A stretch of DNA of 64,000 bases from positions 1-64,000 of the forward strand of contig JALFSN010000001.1 of the NCBI GenBank assembly GCA_022778805.1, given 5' to 3'. Below the pieces are notes generated by a model, which saw only the letters and a list, made by a program, of their open reading frames with translations, was not told where the DNA came from and did not search any database. Source of the stretch: Arcanobacterium sp. (lineage in GTDB: Bacteria; Actinomycetota; Actinomycetes; Actinomycetales; Actinomycetaceae). The first letter of the stretch is position 1. Every line of letters starts with the position of its first letter. A program made the translations under genes and the position numbers. Below, piece by piece: positions 17,035 through 25,763 of the stretch.

Positions 17035-18648
17035 GTGATATCCCTCAGCGACGTGAATCTTCGTATCGGCACCCGTCATCTGGTAAACAATGCCACCCTC
17101 AGCGTGAACAAAGGAGATCGCATCGGGCTGGTAGGGCGCAACGGTGCTGGCAAGACGACGTTAATGCGACTGATGGCTGGCGAGGGCGTGAACGCGCAGG
17201 CTGTGGAACACACCGGCGTGATTTCCGCCAAAGGCACAGTGGGGTATCTTCCGCAAGATACTCACGCCGGAAAAGACGATCAGAGCGCTCGCGACCGAGT
17301 GCTCTCTGCACGCTCGATTGCTTCAAAATTGCGCAATATCCGCAAAGCCGAGCACGATATGGCAACATTGACGGGAGCTGCCCAGCAAAAGGCGATGGAA
17401 CGCTACATCCGCTTGGATGCCGAGTTCAGTGCGGCTGGCGGATATGCGGCAGAATCTGAGGCGGCTAAGATCACGGCAGCGCTCGGTTTGCCAGCTCGAG
17501 TGCTCGATCAGGCTCTGGGCACTCTCTCTGGTGGGCAGCGCCGCCGAGTGGAACTAGCTCGTGTGCTCTTTTCTGACGCTGAGACGTTGCTCCTCGACGA
17601 GCCTACCAACCACCTTGACCATGATTCTATTGTGTGGCTGCGCGAGTGGCTGCGCTCGTATTCGGGCGGATTCGTGGTGATTTCGCACTCGGTGGAGTTG
17701 CTGCAAGAAACGGTAAATCGAGTGTGGTATCTCGATGCTAATCGCGCCGTGATCGACGCCTACGCTCTCGGTTGGGATGCCTACCTCAAGCAGCGCGAAG
17801 TGGATGAAAAGCGCCGCAGGCGTGAGCGTGCCAATGCCGAGAAGAAAGCCGCAGCGCTGTTGGAGCAGGCGAATAAAATGCGGTATAAGGCCACGAAAGC
17901 TGTGGCGGCGCAGAATATGGAGCGCCGAGCTCACGAACTGCTGGCGGCATTGCCTGAGCAGCGACAGGCAGAGAAAGTGGCACATCTGCGTTTCCCTGAT
18001 CCGCTGCCGTGCGGAAAGACCCCTTTGCGCGCTGCAGAGCTGTCGAAATCATATGGTTCCCTTGAAGTATTTGCTGGGGTAGACCTCGCTATTGACCGCG
18101 GTTCGCGAGTGGTGGTGCTAGGTTTCAATGGCGCTGGGAAGACCACGCTGCTGCGTATCCTCGCTGGTATTGAGCAGCCAGACACCGGTGAAGTCATTGA
18201 CGGGCATGGCCTGAAGCTCGGCTACTATGCGCAGGAGCACGAGACGATCGATACCCAGGCCACTGTGGAAGAAAATCTGCGGGCTGCTGCCCCCGAGCTG
18301 GACGACACCCAGCTGCGCAACGTGCTCGGCAGTTTCCTTTTCTCTGGCGACGACGCCAGCAAGCTCGCCGCCGTGCTCTCGGGCGGGGAGAAGACGCGGC
18401 TTGCACTGGCAATGCTGGTGGTGAGCGGGGCGAATGTGCTGCTGCTCGACGAGCCTACGAACAACCTCGATCCGGCTTCGCGCGAAGAAATTTTGCACGC
18501 GCTGCGCACGTATGAGGGAGCCACAGTGCTGGTGACGCACGACGAGGGTGCCGTGGACGCGCTGAATCCTGAGCGGGTGTTGCTCTTGCCTGATGGAGAT
18601 GAAGATCTCTGGGATGATGACTACCGCGAACTCATCTCGCTAGCCTAG
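17035..18648 (+). CDS. ABC-F family ATPase (ribosome-associated)
   Basis: The protein has 537 residues with two ABC domains in one chain and no membrane segments. Walker A motifs are GRNGAGKTT (about 36) and GFNGAGKTT (about 362). Signatures are LSGGQRRRVE (about 164) and LSGGEKTRLA (about 445). Walker B regions LLLDEPTNHLD and LLLDEPTNNLD follow. The charged linker of about 80 residues (KRRRRERANAEKKAA) between domains is the ABC-F hallmark that reaches the peptidyl-transferase centre. Such proteins act as translation factors or protect ribosomes from antibiotics; which applies here is not visible. GTG 17035 follows TACACT by 8 nt, consistent with a leaderless mRNA. It is divergent from carA. 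Confidence 0.88.
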   Translation: MISLSDVNLRIGTRHLVNNATLSVNKGDRIGLVGRNGAGKTTLMRLMAGEGVNAQAVEHTGVISAKGTVGYLPQDTHAGKDDQSARDRVLSARSIASKLRNIRKAEHDMATLTGAAQQKAMERYIRLDAEFSAAGGYAAESEAAKITAALGLPARVLDQALGTLSGGQRRRVELARVLFSDAETLLLDEPTNHLDHDSIVWLREWLRSYSGGFVVISHSVELLQETVNRVWYLDANRAVIDAYALGWDAYLKQREVDEKRRRRERANAEKKAAALLEQANKMRYKATKAVAAQNMERRAHELLAALPEQRQAEKVAHLRFPDPLPCGKTPLRAAELSKSYGSLEVFAGVDLAIDRGSRVVVLGFNGAGKTTLLRILAGIEQPDTGEVIDGHGLKLGYYAQEHETIDTQATVEENLRAAAPELDDTQLRNVLGSFLFSGDDASKLAAVLSGGEKTRLALAMLVVSGANVLLLDEPTNNLDPASREEILHALRTYEGATVLVTHDEGAVDALNPERVLLLPDGDEDLWDDDYRELISLA

Positions 18649-18668
18649 GGCATCTGCCTCGCTGGCTT

Positions 18669-18696
18669 GGGGTATCTGCTAGAGAGCTGATACCCC
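18669..18696 (+). terminator. Terminator after the ABC-F gene
   Basis: GGGGTATC (18669-18676) and GATACCCC (18689-18696) form a stem with a 12 nt loop, followed by ATTGCTTT. It lies 20 bp after the ABC-F stop and before the convergent glgC. Confidence 0.65.
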
Positions 18697-18797
18697 ATTG
18701 CTTTCCAAAGGCGCTACAGCGTGACTTTCTTTTCTCACTTGGGGAGTGTGTGGCGTTGGTGAGAAGAGCTGTGACGCCGTCATCTAGGATAAAACCG

Positions 18798-20045
18798 CTA
18801 TGCGCTCACGTGTGCATTCTTGGGTACGACCACGATCCCCTCAGGCGAGATGAAAAAGCCGCGCGCACGGTCGTGCTCATGATCCACACCGAGCTGAGCG
18901 CCGTCGTCAATACGCACATTCTTGTCGATGATAGCGCGCACGACAGTGGCATTCCGCCCGACGTTCACGTTGTCGAAGAGCACTGAATCGCGCACTGAAC
19001 TCCACGAATTAACGCGCACGAACGGAGAGAGCACCGAACCGATCACTTCGCCGCCAGAGACGATGACGCCAGGAGAAACGATTGAATCGAGGGCGTGCCC
19101 TAACCGCTCGTGATGGCCGTAGACGAACTTTGCCGGTGGCAACCCCGTATAGCCGGTGAGCAGTGGCCAACGGCGATTGTAGAGGTTGAAGATCGGGCTA
19201 ATGGCAATCAAATCCATGTTCGCTTCAAAGAACGAGTCGATCGTGCCGACGTCACGCCAATAGTTTTTATCGCGCTCAGTGGAGCCAGGGATATCGTTAA
19301 AAGTGAAATCGTAGACGCCGCAATTTCCGGATTCTACAAACATGGGCACGATACTGCCGCCCATATCGTGGGCTGAATTCTCGTTTTTGGCATCTTCGTT
19401 GAGCGCATCTATCAATGCCTTAGTAGTAAATACGTAGTTGCCCATAGAAGCGAGCACTTCATCTGGAGAATCTGGCAGCCCAGCGACGTCCGTGGGCTTT
19501 TCAAGGAACTGCCGCACACGATACGGATCGCTCGGATCGCGGTCAATCACGCCGAAAGAGCTAGCGAGACTCTTGGGCTGGCGAATGCCAGCCACCGTGA
19601 GATCAAGACCTGATTCAATGTGCTGAGCCACCATCTGCGAGAAATCCATGCGATAGATATTGTCGGCCCCAGTAATCACGATAATGTCCGGCTGCTCATC
19701 GTGCACGATATTCAGGCTCTGATAGATGGCATCTGCCGAGCCGAGATACCAATTCTTCCCCACGCGCTGCTGAGCGGGCACGGGAGTGATGTAGTTGCCG
19801 AGCAGGTTGCTCATTCGCCAGGTGCGTGAGATGTGTCTATCGAGGGAATGGCTCTTGTACTGGGTGAGCACAACGATGTGCAAATAACCAGAATTGACGA
19901 TATTCGACAGTGAGAAATCGATGAGGCGATAAATACCACCAAACGGCACGGCCGGCTTGGCGCGGTCTTGGGTGAGGGGCATGAGGCGCTTGCCTTCGCC
20001 GCCAGCTAATACGATTGCGAGCACAGTCGGGTTCTTGTTCGTCAT
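18798..20045 (-). CDS. glgC: Glucose-1-phosphate adenylyltransferase
   Basis: GlgC makes ADP-glucose from glucose-1-P and ATP, the committed step of bacterial glycogen synthesis. It has 415 residues. The nucleotide-binding loop [16 protein letters not shown] is followed by [13 protein letters not shown] and the catalytic [16 protein letters not shown] segment are present. The C-terminal third forms a left-handed beta-helix (hexapeptide-like repeats around [17 protein letters not shown]). The ATG at 20045 lies 7 nt behind TACCAT on the same strand, another leaderless-type start. It is divergent from glgA across 545 bp. Confidence 0.95.
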   Translation of the reverse strand: MTNKNPTVLAIVLAGGEGKRLMPLTQDRAKPAVPFGGIYRLIDFSLSNIVNSGYLHIVVLTQYKSHSLDRHISRTWRMSNLLGNYITPVPAQQRVGKNWYLGSADAIYQSLNIVHDEQPDIIVITGADNIYRMDFSQMVAQHIESGLDLTVAGIRQPKSLASSFGVIDRDPSDPYRVRQFLEKPTDVAGLPDSPDEVLASMGNYVFTTKALIDALNEDAKNENSAHDMGGSIVPMFVESGNCGVYDFTFNDIPGSTERDKNYWRDVGTIDSFFEANMDLIAISPIFNLYNRRWPLLTGYTGLPPAKFVYGHHERLGHALDSIVSPGVIVSGGEVIGSVLSPFVRVNSWSSVRDSVLFDNVNVGRNATVVRAIIDKNVRIDDGAQLGVDHEHDRARGFFISPEGIVVVPKNAHVSA

Positions 20046-20590
20046 ATTTCATATGGTATCTGCTTACGTGCCGCCGTGGGGAGAGAATACAAAAATTTTT
20101 GCACCTTTTTGCATCTGTATAACCTCGTGCCTCTCTATAGGCTCGCGTGCATGATCACCTATTGTCTGCGTGTTTTATTACGTACATGTCTATTACGTGC
20201 GTGTTTATTGAGCGCATACCTATCGGGGTACTGCACGTATCTACCGCAGTATTGGGCGTATCTCTGAGGTATTGGGCGGGCGGATGCTACGAGAGCTGTA
20301 AGCTGCCACGAGGCTGCAGGATGGGCGGAATCGTGAGGGCTGTGGAACATATGGAATCGTGAGAGCTGGGCGGCAATGAAAATTAGTTGGTCGTGACGCC
20401 GTCAATTACTCGCTTTCTGGAGCAGGTGAGATAAAATCAAGAGACGGGCATGCAGCGCTGCTTGCGCATAGTTTCACGGTGTACCCCGCGACGGTCGGGG
20501 TGTTTCTCGGTAGCCTTATGTGTAGTGACGCCGGTATGCATCCTCGCAGGGTGGGTGCGAGGTAGTCAGGAAAGTTTGGAAAGGAATCCC
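20046..20590. promoter_or_regulatory. glgC-glgA divergent control region with leader hairpins
   Basis: This is 545 bp without a supported gene. The glgC side holds the -10 box TACCAT (20058-20053). The middle is quasi-repetitive: GTATTGGGCG at about 20250 and 20269, GGAATCGTGAG at about 20328 and 20353, and TATTACGT repeats. On the glgA side TAAAAT (20432-20437) could start an mRNA with a leader of about 145 nt. That leader would contain two hairpins, ACCCCG/CGGGGT (20483-20501) and CCTCGCA/TGCGAGG (20542-20562), before the ribosome binding site. The frame is open upstream of the chosen glgA start, so an N-terminal extension is not excluded. Confidence 0.5.
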
Positions 20591-21823
20591 ATGCGGGTCG
20601 ATCTTCTCACGCGTGAATTTCCGCCGCATGTGTACGGCGGGGCTGGTGTACACGTGGCAGAACTCTCAAAAGTACTAGCGGCTCACGCCGACGTACATGT
20701 GCATGCTTTTGATGGGCCGCGCGCATCCAGCGTAGCGGGAGTGCATCTCGACGGATACGACTATCCTGAAGGGCTCTCTGGCGCAAATGATGCGGTGCGC
20801 ACGCTCGGAGTGGATTTGGAAATGGTCAAAGATGTGCAGGGTGCCGATCTCGTGCATTCGCACACGTGGTACGCGAATATGGCTGGGCATATCTCCAGCG
20901 TGCTCTACGGGATTCCCCATGTGATCTCGGCGCACTCACTCGAACCTTTGCGCCCCTGGAAGCGTGAACAGCTCGGCGGTGGGTACGATTTGTCGAGTTG
21001 GATAGAAAAGACGGCCTATGAGGCGGCCGATGGAATTGTGGCCGTTTCACACGCGATGCGTGACGACATTCTCACGGCTTATCCGGCCATTGATCCGGAG
21101 CGGGTGCGCGTGATTCACAACGGTATTGATCTTGAAGATTGGAAAGCGCCGAGCAGCGAAGCCCAGTGGGAGGAGGCTCGGGCTTTCTTCACGAGCTTTG
21201 GCCTGAGTTTGCAGCGCCCCACGATTATTTTCGTCGGGCGAATTACGCGCCAGAAAGGTGTACCAGGGCTGCTGCGGGCACTGCGGCAGGTCGAGAAAGA
21301 CGTGCAGGTGATTCTCTGTGCTGGTGCGCCTGATACTCCTGACATTGCCGACGAGACCCGCGCCCTCGTAGCGCAGTTGCAGCGAGAGCGAGATGGTGTA
21401 GTTTGGATTGAAGAGCATCTGCCGCATGAGCAGATTGTGGCGCTAGAAGCGTGCTCAACCACGTTCGTCACCCCGTCTATCTATGAGCCGCTTGGTATCG
21501 TCAATCTGGAGGCAATGGCCGTTGGACTACCTGTGGTTGGTACAGCGACGGGCGGGATTCCAGACTGCATTGATGACGGCGTCACGGGTACCTTGGTGCC
21601 GATTGAGCAGCTGAATGACGGCTCTGGTACGCCACTTGATCCAGAGCAATTTGAAGCTGATCTCGCTGCGGCGCTCAATGCGATGTGCTCTGATATGCAG
21701 CGTGCCAAAGAGATGGGGCGCGCTGGTCGAAAGCGTGTGGAAGAGCATTTCTCGTGGAGTGCTATAGCAGTGAAAACGATGGACTTCTACCGCAGTGTAG
21801 TAGCTGGAAAGAACGCTGCGTGA
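20591..21823 (+). CDS. glgA: GT4-type glycogen synthase / ADP-glucose alpha-glucosyltransferase
   Basis: The protein has 410 residues of the GT-B fold, glycosyltransferase family 4 (the actinobacterial GlgA/GlgM type, not the GT5 GlgA of enterics). It begins MRVDLLTREFPPHVYGGAGVH. The C-terminal nucleotide-sugar site shows EPLGIVNLEAMAVGLPVVG with the paired glutamates, then GGIPDCIDDG. Mycobacterial homologues (GlgM) form maltose-1-P from ADP-glucose, so either glycogen elongation or maltose-1-P synthesis is possible. GGAAAGGA sits 6 nt before ATG 20591, which decides this start over an open frame from 20450. It is paired with glgC, which supplies ADP-glucose. Confidence 0.9.
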   Translation: MRVDLLTREFPPHVYGGAGVHVAELSKVLAAHADVHVHAFDGPRASSVAGVHLDGYDYPEGLSGANDAVRTLGVDLEMVKDVQGADLVHSHTWYANMAGHISSVLYGIPHVISAHSLEPLRPWKREQLGGGYDLSSWIEKTAYEAADGIVAVSHAMRDDILTAYPAIDPERVRVIHNGIDLEDWKAPSSEAQWEEARAFFTSFGLSLQRPTIIFVGRITRQKGVPGLLRALRQVEKDVQVILCAGAPDTPDIADETRALVAQLQRERDGVVWIEEHLPHEQIVALEACSTTFVTPSIYEPLGIVNLEAMAVGLPVVGTATGGIPDCIDDGVTGTLVPIEQLNDGSGTPLDPEQFEADLAAALNAMCSDMQRAKEMGRAGRKRVEEHFSWSAIAVKTMDFYRSVVAGKNAA

Positions 21824-21941
21824 GGGTATGCGAGTGTGAGTGCGGGGTCGGTGCTGCTGCGCGTACGCCATGCGCTGAGCGCCGACTGTGCATACGATAG
21901 GGAGCAAGCGGCAGTAGAGAGGGTCGTTGGGGTAGAGCGTT

Positions 21942-22724
21942 ATGGGTGATGTGCTGGATGTACGAGATGTGTGGGTGCGCCGCAGTGGCAACGATATTTT
22001 GCACGGCGTGAATCTCTCCATCAATGACGGCGAACGTTGGGTCATCCTCGGCCCGAATGGGGCAGGAAAAACGACGCTGGTCAAACTCATCTCCGGCAGG
22101 ATGCATCCCACACGTGGCGCGGTGGAGATTTTAGGGGAGCGCCTCGGCCACGTGGATGTCGCGCAGCTACGGCCGCTAGTGGGGTTATCATCGTCAGCTC
22201 TCGATCAGACAATTCCCCAAAGTGAACGGGTACTCAACGTCGTGCGCACGGCGGCCTATGGCATGAGTGTTTCGTGGCGAGAAGAGTATGCGGCGGAAGA
22301 TGACGCCCGAGCTCGTGAACTACTTGCTGCCCTCGACGTGCTAGATCTTGCTGATCGACAGCTGGCCACGCTCTCAACGGGGGAGAAGAAACGTGTGGGC
22401 ATCGCCCGTGCGCTCATGCCAAATCCAGAAGTGCTGGTGCTTGACGAGCCCGCCTCCGGCCTTGACCTGGGCGGGAGAGAACGGTTGTTGAGCGCACTGG
22501 GGGAATTAGCGCGCGAACAATATGCTCCGGTGATGGTGATGGTCACTCACCATGTGGAAGAGATTCCGGCGGGATTTACGCATGCGTTGCTGCTCAAAGA
22601 GGGGGAAGTGTTTGCTGCTGGAGAGCTGGCTTCGGTGCTCACTAGCGCTCACCTCTCGGCGCTCTTTGGCGTAGACGTCCAGCTGACGGAGCACCAAGGG
22701 CGCTTTGCTGCGGTGGCACAATAG
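21942..22724 (+). CDS. Solitary ABC transporter ATP-binding protein
   Basis: The protein has 260 residues and one ABC domain: Walker A GPNGAGKTT (about 38), signature LSTGEKKRVGIARAL (about 145), Walker B EVLVLDEPASGLD, and the switch His in VTHHVEEI. The Ser-Thr-Gly form of the signature and the FTHALLLKEGEVFAAG ending resemble the YlmA-type ATPases. No permease or binding protein is adjacent, so its partner is elsewhere or it acts without one. A GGGGTAGAG stretch precedes the ATG. Confidence 0.82.
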   Translation: MGDVLDVRDVWVRRSGNDILHGVNLSINDGERWVILGPNGAGKTTLVKLISGRMHPTRGAVEILGERLGHVDVAQLRPLVGLSSSALDQTIPQSERVLNVVRTAAYGMSVSWREEYAAEDDARARELLAALDVLDLADRQLATLSTGEKKRVGIARALMPNPEVLVLDEPASGLDLGGRERLLSALGELAREQYAPVMVMVTHHVEEIPAGFTHALLLKEGEVFAAGELASVLTSAHLSALFGVDVQLTEHQGRFAAVAQ

Positions 22725-22758
22725 CGGGTGACGAGCCTCGATCTTTACAGCCTGTACT

Positions 22759-22794
22759 GGCTATGTTCAATTCAGGCTATGTTCAATTCAGGCT
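22759..22794. repeat. Tandem 16 bp repeat before nfeD
   Basis: GGCTATGTTCAATTCA occurs twice head to tail (22759-22774, 22775-22790), followed by GGCT. Just downstream GTAGACTA and TAGTCTA form an inverted repeat (about 22803-22844). Together they fill the 166 bp between the ABC ATPase gene and nfeD and may be a promoter/operator region. Confidence 0.5.
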
Positions 22795-22890
22795 TCGCTA
22801 CTGTAGACTAGTACGTGACGTAAAAGACGTTTTGTATCTGTAGTCTATCTGCATGAATAACGTGTGCAGGGCTAAGTGGCGGAGGCCGAT

Positions 22891-23364
22891 ATGTGGGGAA
22901 TCTGGGCGATTATCGCACTGGTGCTACTCATCGTGGAAATGTTCACCGTAGATTTTACATTCTTGATGTTGGCTGGCGGTGCTTTCGGAGCGATGTTCAC
23001 TGCCATCTTCACTGATTCCTGGATTGCACAGATCGTCGTCTTCGCCGTCATTTCAGTGGTGTTGCTAGTGTTTGTGCGTCCGTGGGTGCGCAAACATGTG
23101 AATTCCTCGTCGACGAAAAAATCTAATGTGTACGCTTACGTGGGCAAGACAGCACGCACGCTTACCGACGTCACTGAAACGACAGGACGGGCAAAAGTGA
23201 GCGGAGAGGTATGGAGTGCTAAGACGGATAGCGGAATTCTTCCTCAAGGTATTGAGGTGAAAATTGTCGGTATCGATGGGGTACACTTAGTTCTGGAAGC
23301 GCCTGCCGTGGGCATCCCTGAGGCGGAAGCGCCAGATTCGGGGATAGCGCCCGAGCGCGCCTGA
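22891..23364 (+). CDS. NfeD-like membrane protein
   Basis: The protein has about 157 residues. Two or three membrane helices lie at about 1-70 (MWGIWAIIALVLLIVEMF, then FLMLAGGAFGAMFTAIF and VVFAVISVVLLVFV). A C-terminal soluble OB-fold domain (about 85-140) has GKTARTLTDV and GRAKVSGEVWSAK. This is the short NfeD form, lacking the ClpP-like protease domain. I chose ATG 22891 because GGAGG lies 5 nt upstream; an in-frame GTG at 22876 is the alternative. NfeD proteins pair with SPFH/stomatin proteins, and one follows at 23420. Confidence 0.85.
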   Translation: MWGIWAIIALVLLIVEMFTVDFTFLMLAGGAFGAMFTAIFTDSWIAQIVVFAVISVVLLVFVRPWVRKHVNSSSTKKSNVYAYVGKTARTLTDVTETTGRAKVSGEVWSAKTDSGILPQGIEVKIVGIDGVHLVLEAPAVGIPEAEAPDSGIAPERA

Positions 23365-23419
23365 GGCTCAGCGTTCTCACCACCACTTCACTAGTAAACA
23401 GCAATATGAAAGGTAAAAG

Positions 23420-24544
23420 ATGGGTACTCTCAACCTGGGGATGATCGTCTCGGTTGCATTCATTGTGCTTGCGCTCGTCGTCATTGTGGCGATTGCAAAA
23501 TCAATTCTGATGGTGCATCAAGGATTCACGGTGATCGTTGAGCGCCTCGGCAAATACAACAAGACGCTTACGCCTGGTCTGCATTTCCTCATCCCCTTCC
23601 TCGATTCAGTACGTCAGCGCATTGATATGCGTGAACAGGTGGTGCCATTTCCTCCGCAGCCTGTGATTACGTCCGACAATATCGTGGTCAATATCGACAC
23701 CGTTATCTACTATCAGGTGACGCAACCGGAAGCTGCCACATATGAAATCGCTGATCCGATGGCTGCTATCGAGCAGCTTGCCGTGACGACGCTGCGCAAC
23801 ATCATCGGTTCGATGGATATGGAACAGGCGCTCACGGGGCGCGATCAAATTAACGGCCAGCTGCGCGGAGTGCTCGATGAAGCAACTGGGCGTTGGGGGA
23901 TTCGAGTGAGCCGCGTAGAACTCAAAGCCATTGATCCGCCAGCAACTGTGCAGAGCGCAATGGAACAGCAGATGAAAGCTGAGCGTGATCGCCGCGCTGC
24001 AATTTTGACGGCAGAGGGCGTCAAACAAAGCGCGATCTTGACGGCGGAAGGTGAGAAGCAGAGCGCAATTTTGCGGGCCGAGGGCACAGCGCAGTCCACA
24101 ATCTTGAAAGCTCAGGGTGAATCGCGTGCTATTTTGCAAGTCTTTGATGCAATTCACCGTGGCAATGCCGATCCTAAGTTGCTCTCCTACGAATATTTGA
24201 AGACGCTTCCGCAGATTGCCAATTCCTCCAGCTCGAAGCTGTGGATTGTGCCGACGGAACTCACTGCCGCTCTCGATGCTGTCTCTCGCGGGTTTGCCGG
24301 ACGCGCGGGTGAGGGTGACGAGGAGAACGGAGCATCGAGCAGTTCAGTGGATTTCGGTGCTGCTGACAATATCGCAGACGCTTTAGCGCAGACTACTCTC
24401 GAAGATGTGAATGCGGCGTTGGCTTCGGCTCGCGGGGAAGCTCAAAGTGCCACCAGTGAGGCGGAGGCGTCGGGCACGGGATCTGGGCAGAGAGCTAATC
24501 CTGACGATCTGCTGGGGCAAGCTCCCGATACGCCGATAATCTGA
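23420..24544 (+). CDS. SPFH/stomatin-family membrane protein
   Basis: The protein has 374 residues. An N-terminal membrane anchor (GMIVSVAFIVLALVVIVAIA) is followed by the SPFH domain (GFTVIVERLGKYNKTLTPGLHF; MREQVVPFPPQPVITSDN) to about 195. A coiled-coil stretch follows, made of four 11-residue repeats of the type QSAILTAEGEK (about 193-237). The C-terminal 80 residues are Ser/Ala/Glu-rich and probably disordered. Such proteins assemble into membrane microdomain cages and often work with NfeD, the gene immediately upstream. GAAAGG precedes the ATG. Confidence 0.9.
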   Translation: MGTLNLGMIVSVAFIVLALVVIVAIAKSILMVHQGFTVIVERLGKYNKTLTPGLHFLIPFLDSVRQRIDMREQVVPFPPQPVITSDNIVVNIDTVIYYQVTQPEAATYEIADPMAAIEQLAVTTLRNIIGSMDMEQALTGRDQINGQLRGVLDEATGRWGIRVSRVELKAIDPPATVQSAMEQQMKAERDRRAAILTAEGVKQSAILTAEGEKQSAILRAEGTAQSTILKAQGESRAILQVFDAIHRGNADPKLLSYEYLKTLPQIANSSSSKLWIVPTELTAALDAVSRGFAGRAGEGDEENGASSSSVDFGAADNIADALAQTTLEDVNAALASARGEAQSATSEAEASGTGSGQRANPDDLLGQAPDTPII

Positions 24545-24611
24545 AAAGAATCTGAAAGAGAATATTGCACGGCCAACTAGACGTATACATACGTGTACAT
24601 GGCTTTACGTG

Positions 24612-24660
24612 CAGCGCCGCAGCTCCGCGTCATCATTGCGAGGCTGCGGCGCTGGCCTTT
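24612..24660 (+). terminator. Terminator after the SPFH gene
   Basis: CAGCGCCGCAGC (24612-24623) and GCTGCGGCGCTG (24643-24654) form a 12 bp GC-rich stem followed by GCCTTTATG. The outer flanks (ACATACGTGTACAT and ATGTACGTGTATGT) can extend the stem. It can also serve the convergent XRE gene. Confidence 0.75.
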
Positions 24661-24707
24661 ATGTACGTGTATGTGCGTGATTTTATGTGCGTGGACGGTT
24701 GTGGCTT

Positions 24708-24998
24708 TTATGCGCGGGGTTTTCCGCCTGCGTCTGGGCGTGGCCTCTCGCTGAGGAGTTCGCTCATGGGTACTTTGAGCGCGTTGGCCAGTGCCATGAG
24801 CGTAAAAATTCGCGGGTTGAGCAAGCTATTGGTAGAGCGATCAGATCGGCCGGACTCCATGAGCTGATAGGTGGTGCGGTCTATGCCGGCGGCCTGGGCG
24901 ACTTCCTCTTGACTTAAACCAAGCTCATGGCGCCGATTTCGCAGTGTTCGGGCAAGGGTATACGCCAGCGTCTGCTCTGCTACCGAATATTGCCTCAC
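24708..24998 (-). CDS. XRE-family helix-turn-helix regulator
   Basis: The protein has 96 residues and a single HTH_3 domain (about 13-85): LGLSQEEVAQAAGIDRTTY is the helix-turn-helix, followed by LMESGR and LMALANALKVPMSELL. There is no sensor or dimerisation domain. It starts with GTG at 24998 and lacks a clear ribosome binding site. It is convergent to the SPFH gene and upstream of trmL on the same strand, 145 bp away. Its target is not apparent. Confidence 0.8.
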   Translation of the reverse strand: MRQYSVAEQTLAYTLARTLRNRRHELGLSQEEVAQAAGIDRTTYQLMESGRSDRSTNSLLNPRIFTLMALANALKVPMSELLSERPRPDAGGKPRA

Positions 24999-25143
24999 AG
25001 AGAAAATATGGAGTATCTACTGTGCTGTTGTCTGCGGTGTACACACTGCATCTATGCCCAGCAGCAGGTATTTTCACGCTGCGCGCGGCAGTAGCTCAGA
25101 GCAGAAAAAGGCAGAGGGCAGGAAAAAGCAGTAATCCTAAACG

Positions 25144-25623
25144 TCAGTTTGCTGCAGTTGCTGCTCCGACATACCCCAGCTGACGCCAAGCCTCATAGAC
25201 AGCTATGGAAGCTGAATTGGTGAGGTTGAGAGAGCGCCGCGATGGGAGCATCGGGATGCGTACGAGTTTTTCTATGCGCGGATCATTCATCACTTCAGCG
25301 GGCAAGCCGGTAGCTTCTTTGCCAAAGAGCAGCACGTCGCCATCACGGTATGATTCATCCGCAAAATCGTTCGTCGTATGCGACGTAAACGCAAAAATCC
25401 GCTGATCAATCCCAAAGTATGCCTTAGCGGCTTCCCAGCTGGGATGGATGACGACGTCAGCTAAATCGTGGTAGTCGAGCCCCGCACGTTTGAGATGAGT
25501 ATCGGAAAAGTCAAAACCGAGCGGCTCAATGAGATGCAGACGGGCGCCCGTGCAAGCGCTGAGGCGAATAGCCGCGCCGGTATTTCCGGCAATTTCAGGT
25601 TCGTGGTAAACAATGTGCAACAT
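25144..25623 (-). CDS. trmL: tRNA (cytidine/uridine-2'-O-)-methyltransferase, TrmL-type
   Basis: The protein has 159 residues of the SPOUT family: HIVYHEPEIAGNTGAAIRLS at the N-terminus, LLFGKEATGLP in the middle, and the knot region IPMLPSRRSLNLTNSASIAVYEAWRQLGY at the C-terminus. TrmL methylates the wobble ribose of tRNA-Leu. The ATG at 25623 starts the conserved domain and lies 7 nt behind TACGCT, consistent with a leaderless mRNA; an upstream extension to 25827 has no family similarity. It is divergent from the aldo-keto reductase gene. Confidence 0.88.
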   Translation of the reverse strand: MLHIVYHEPEIAGNTGAAIRLSACTGARLHLIEPLGFDFSDTHLKRAGLDYHDLADVVIHPSWEAAKAYFGIDQRIFAFTSHTTNDFADESYRDGDVLLFGKEATGLPAEVMNDPRIEKLVRIPMLPSRRSLNLTNSASIAVYEAWRQLGYVGAATAAN

Positions 25624-25763
25624 AGTTGCTAGCGTAGCGCAGAAGTGCGGCGCGGACAGAGAGCTGAGCCTGAGTGGAGCGCACAGCGTGAGCGGAGGGC
25701 GAGATGTGAGTGGAGAGCACAGCAGTGGAATTGCTATCGGCAGCAGATGTGAGAAAATGAGGC

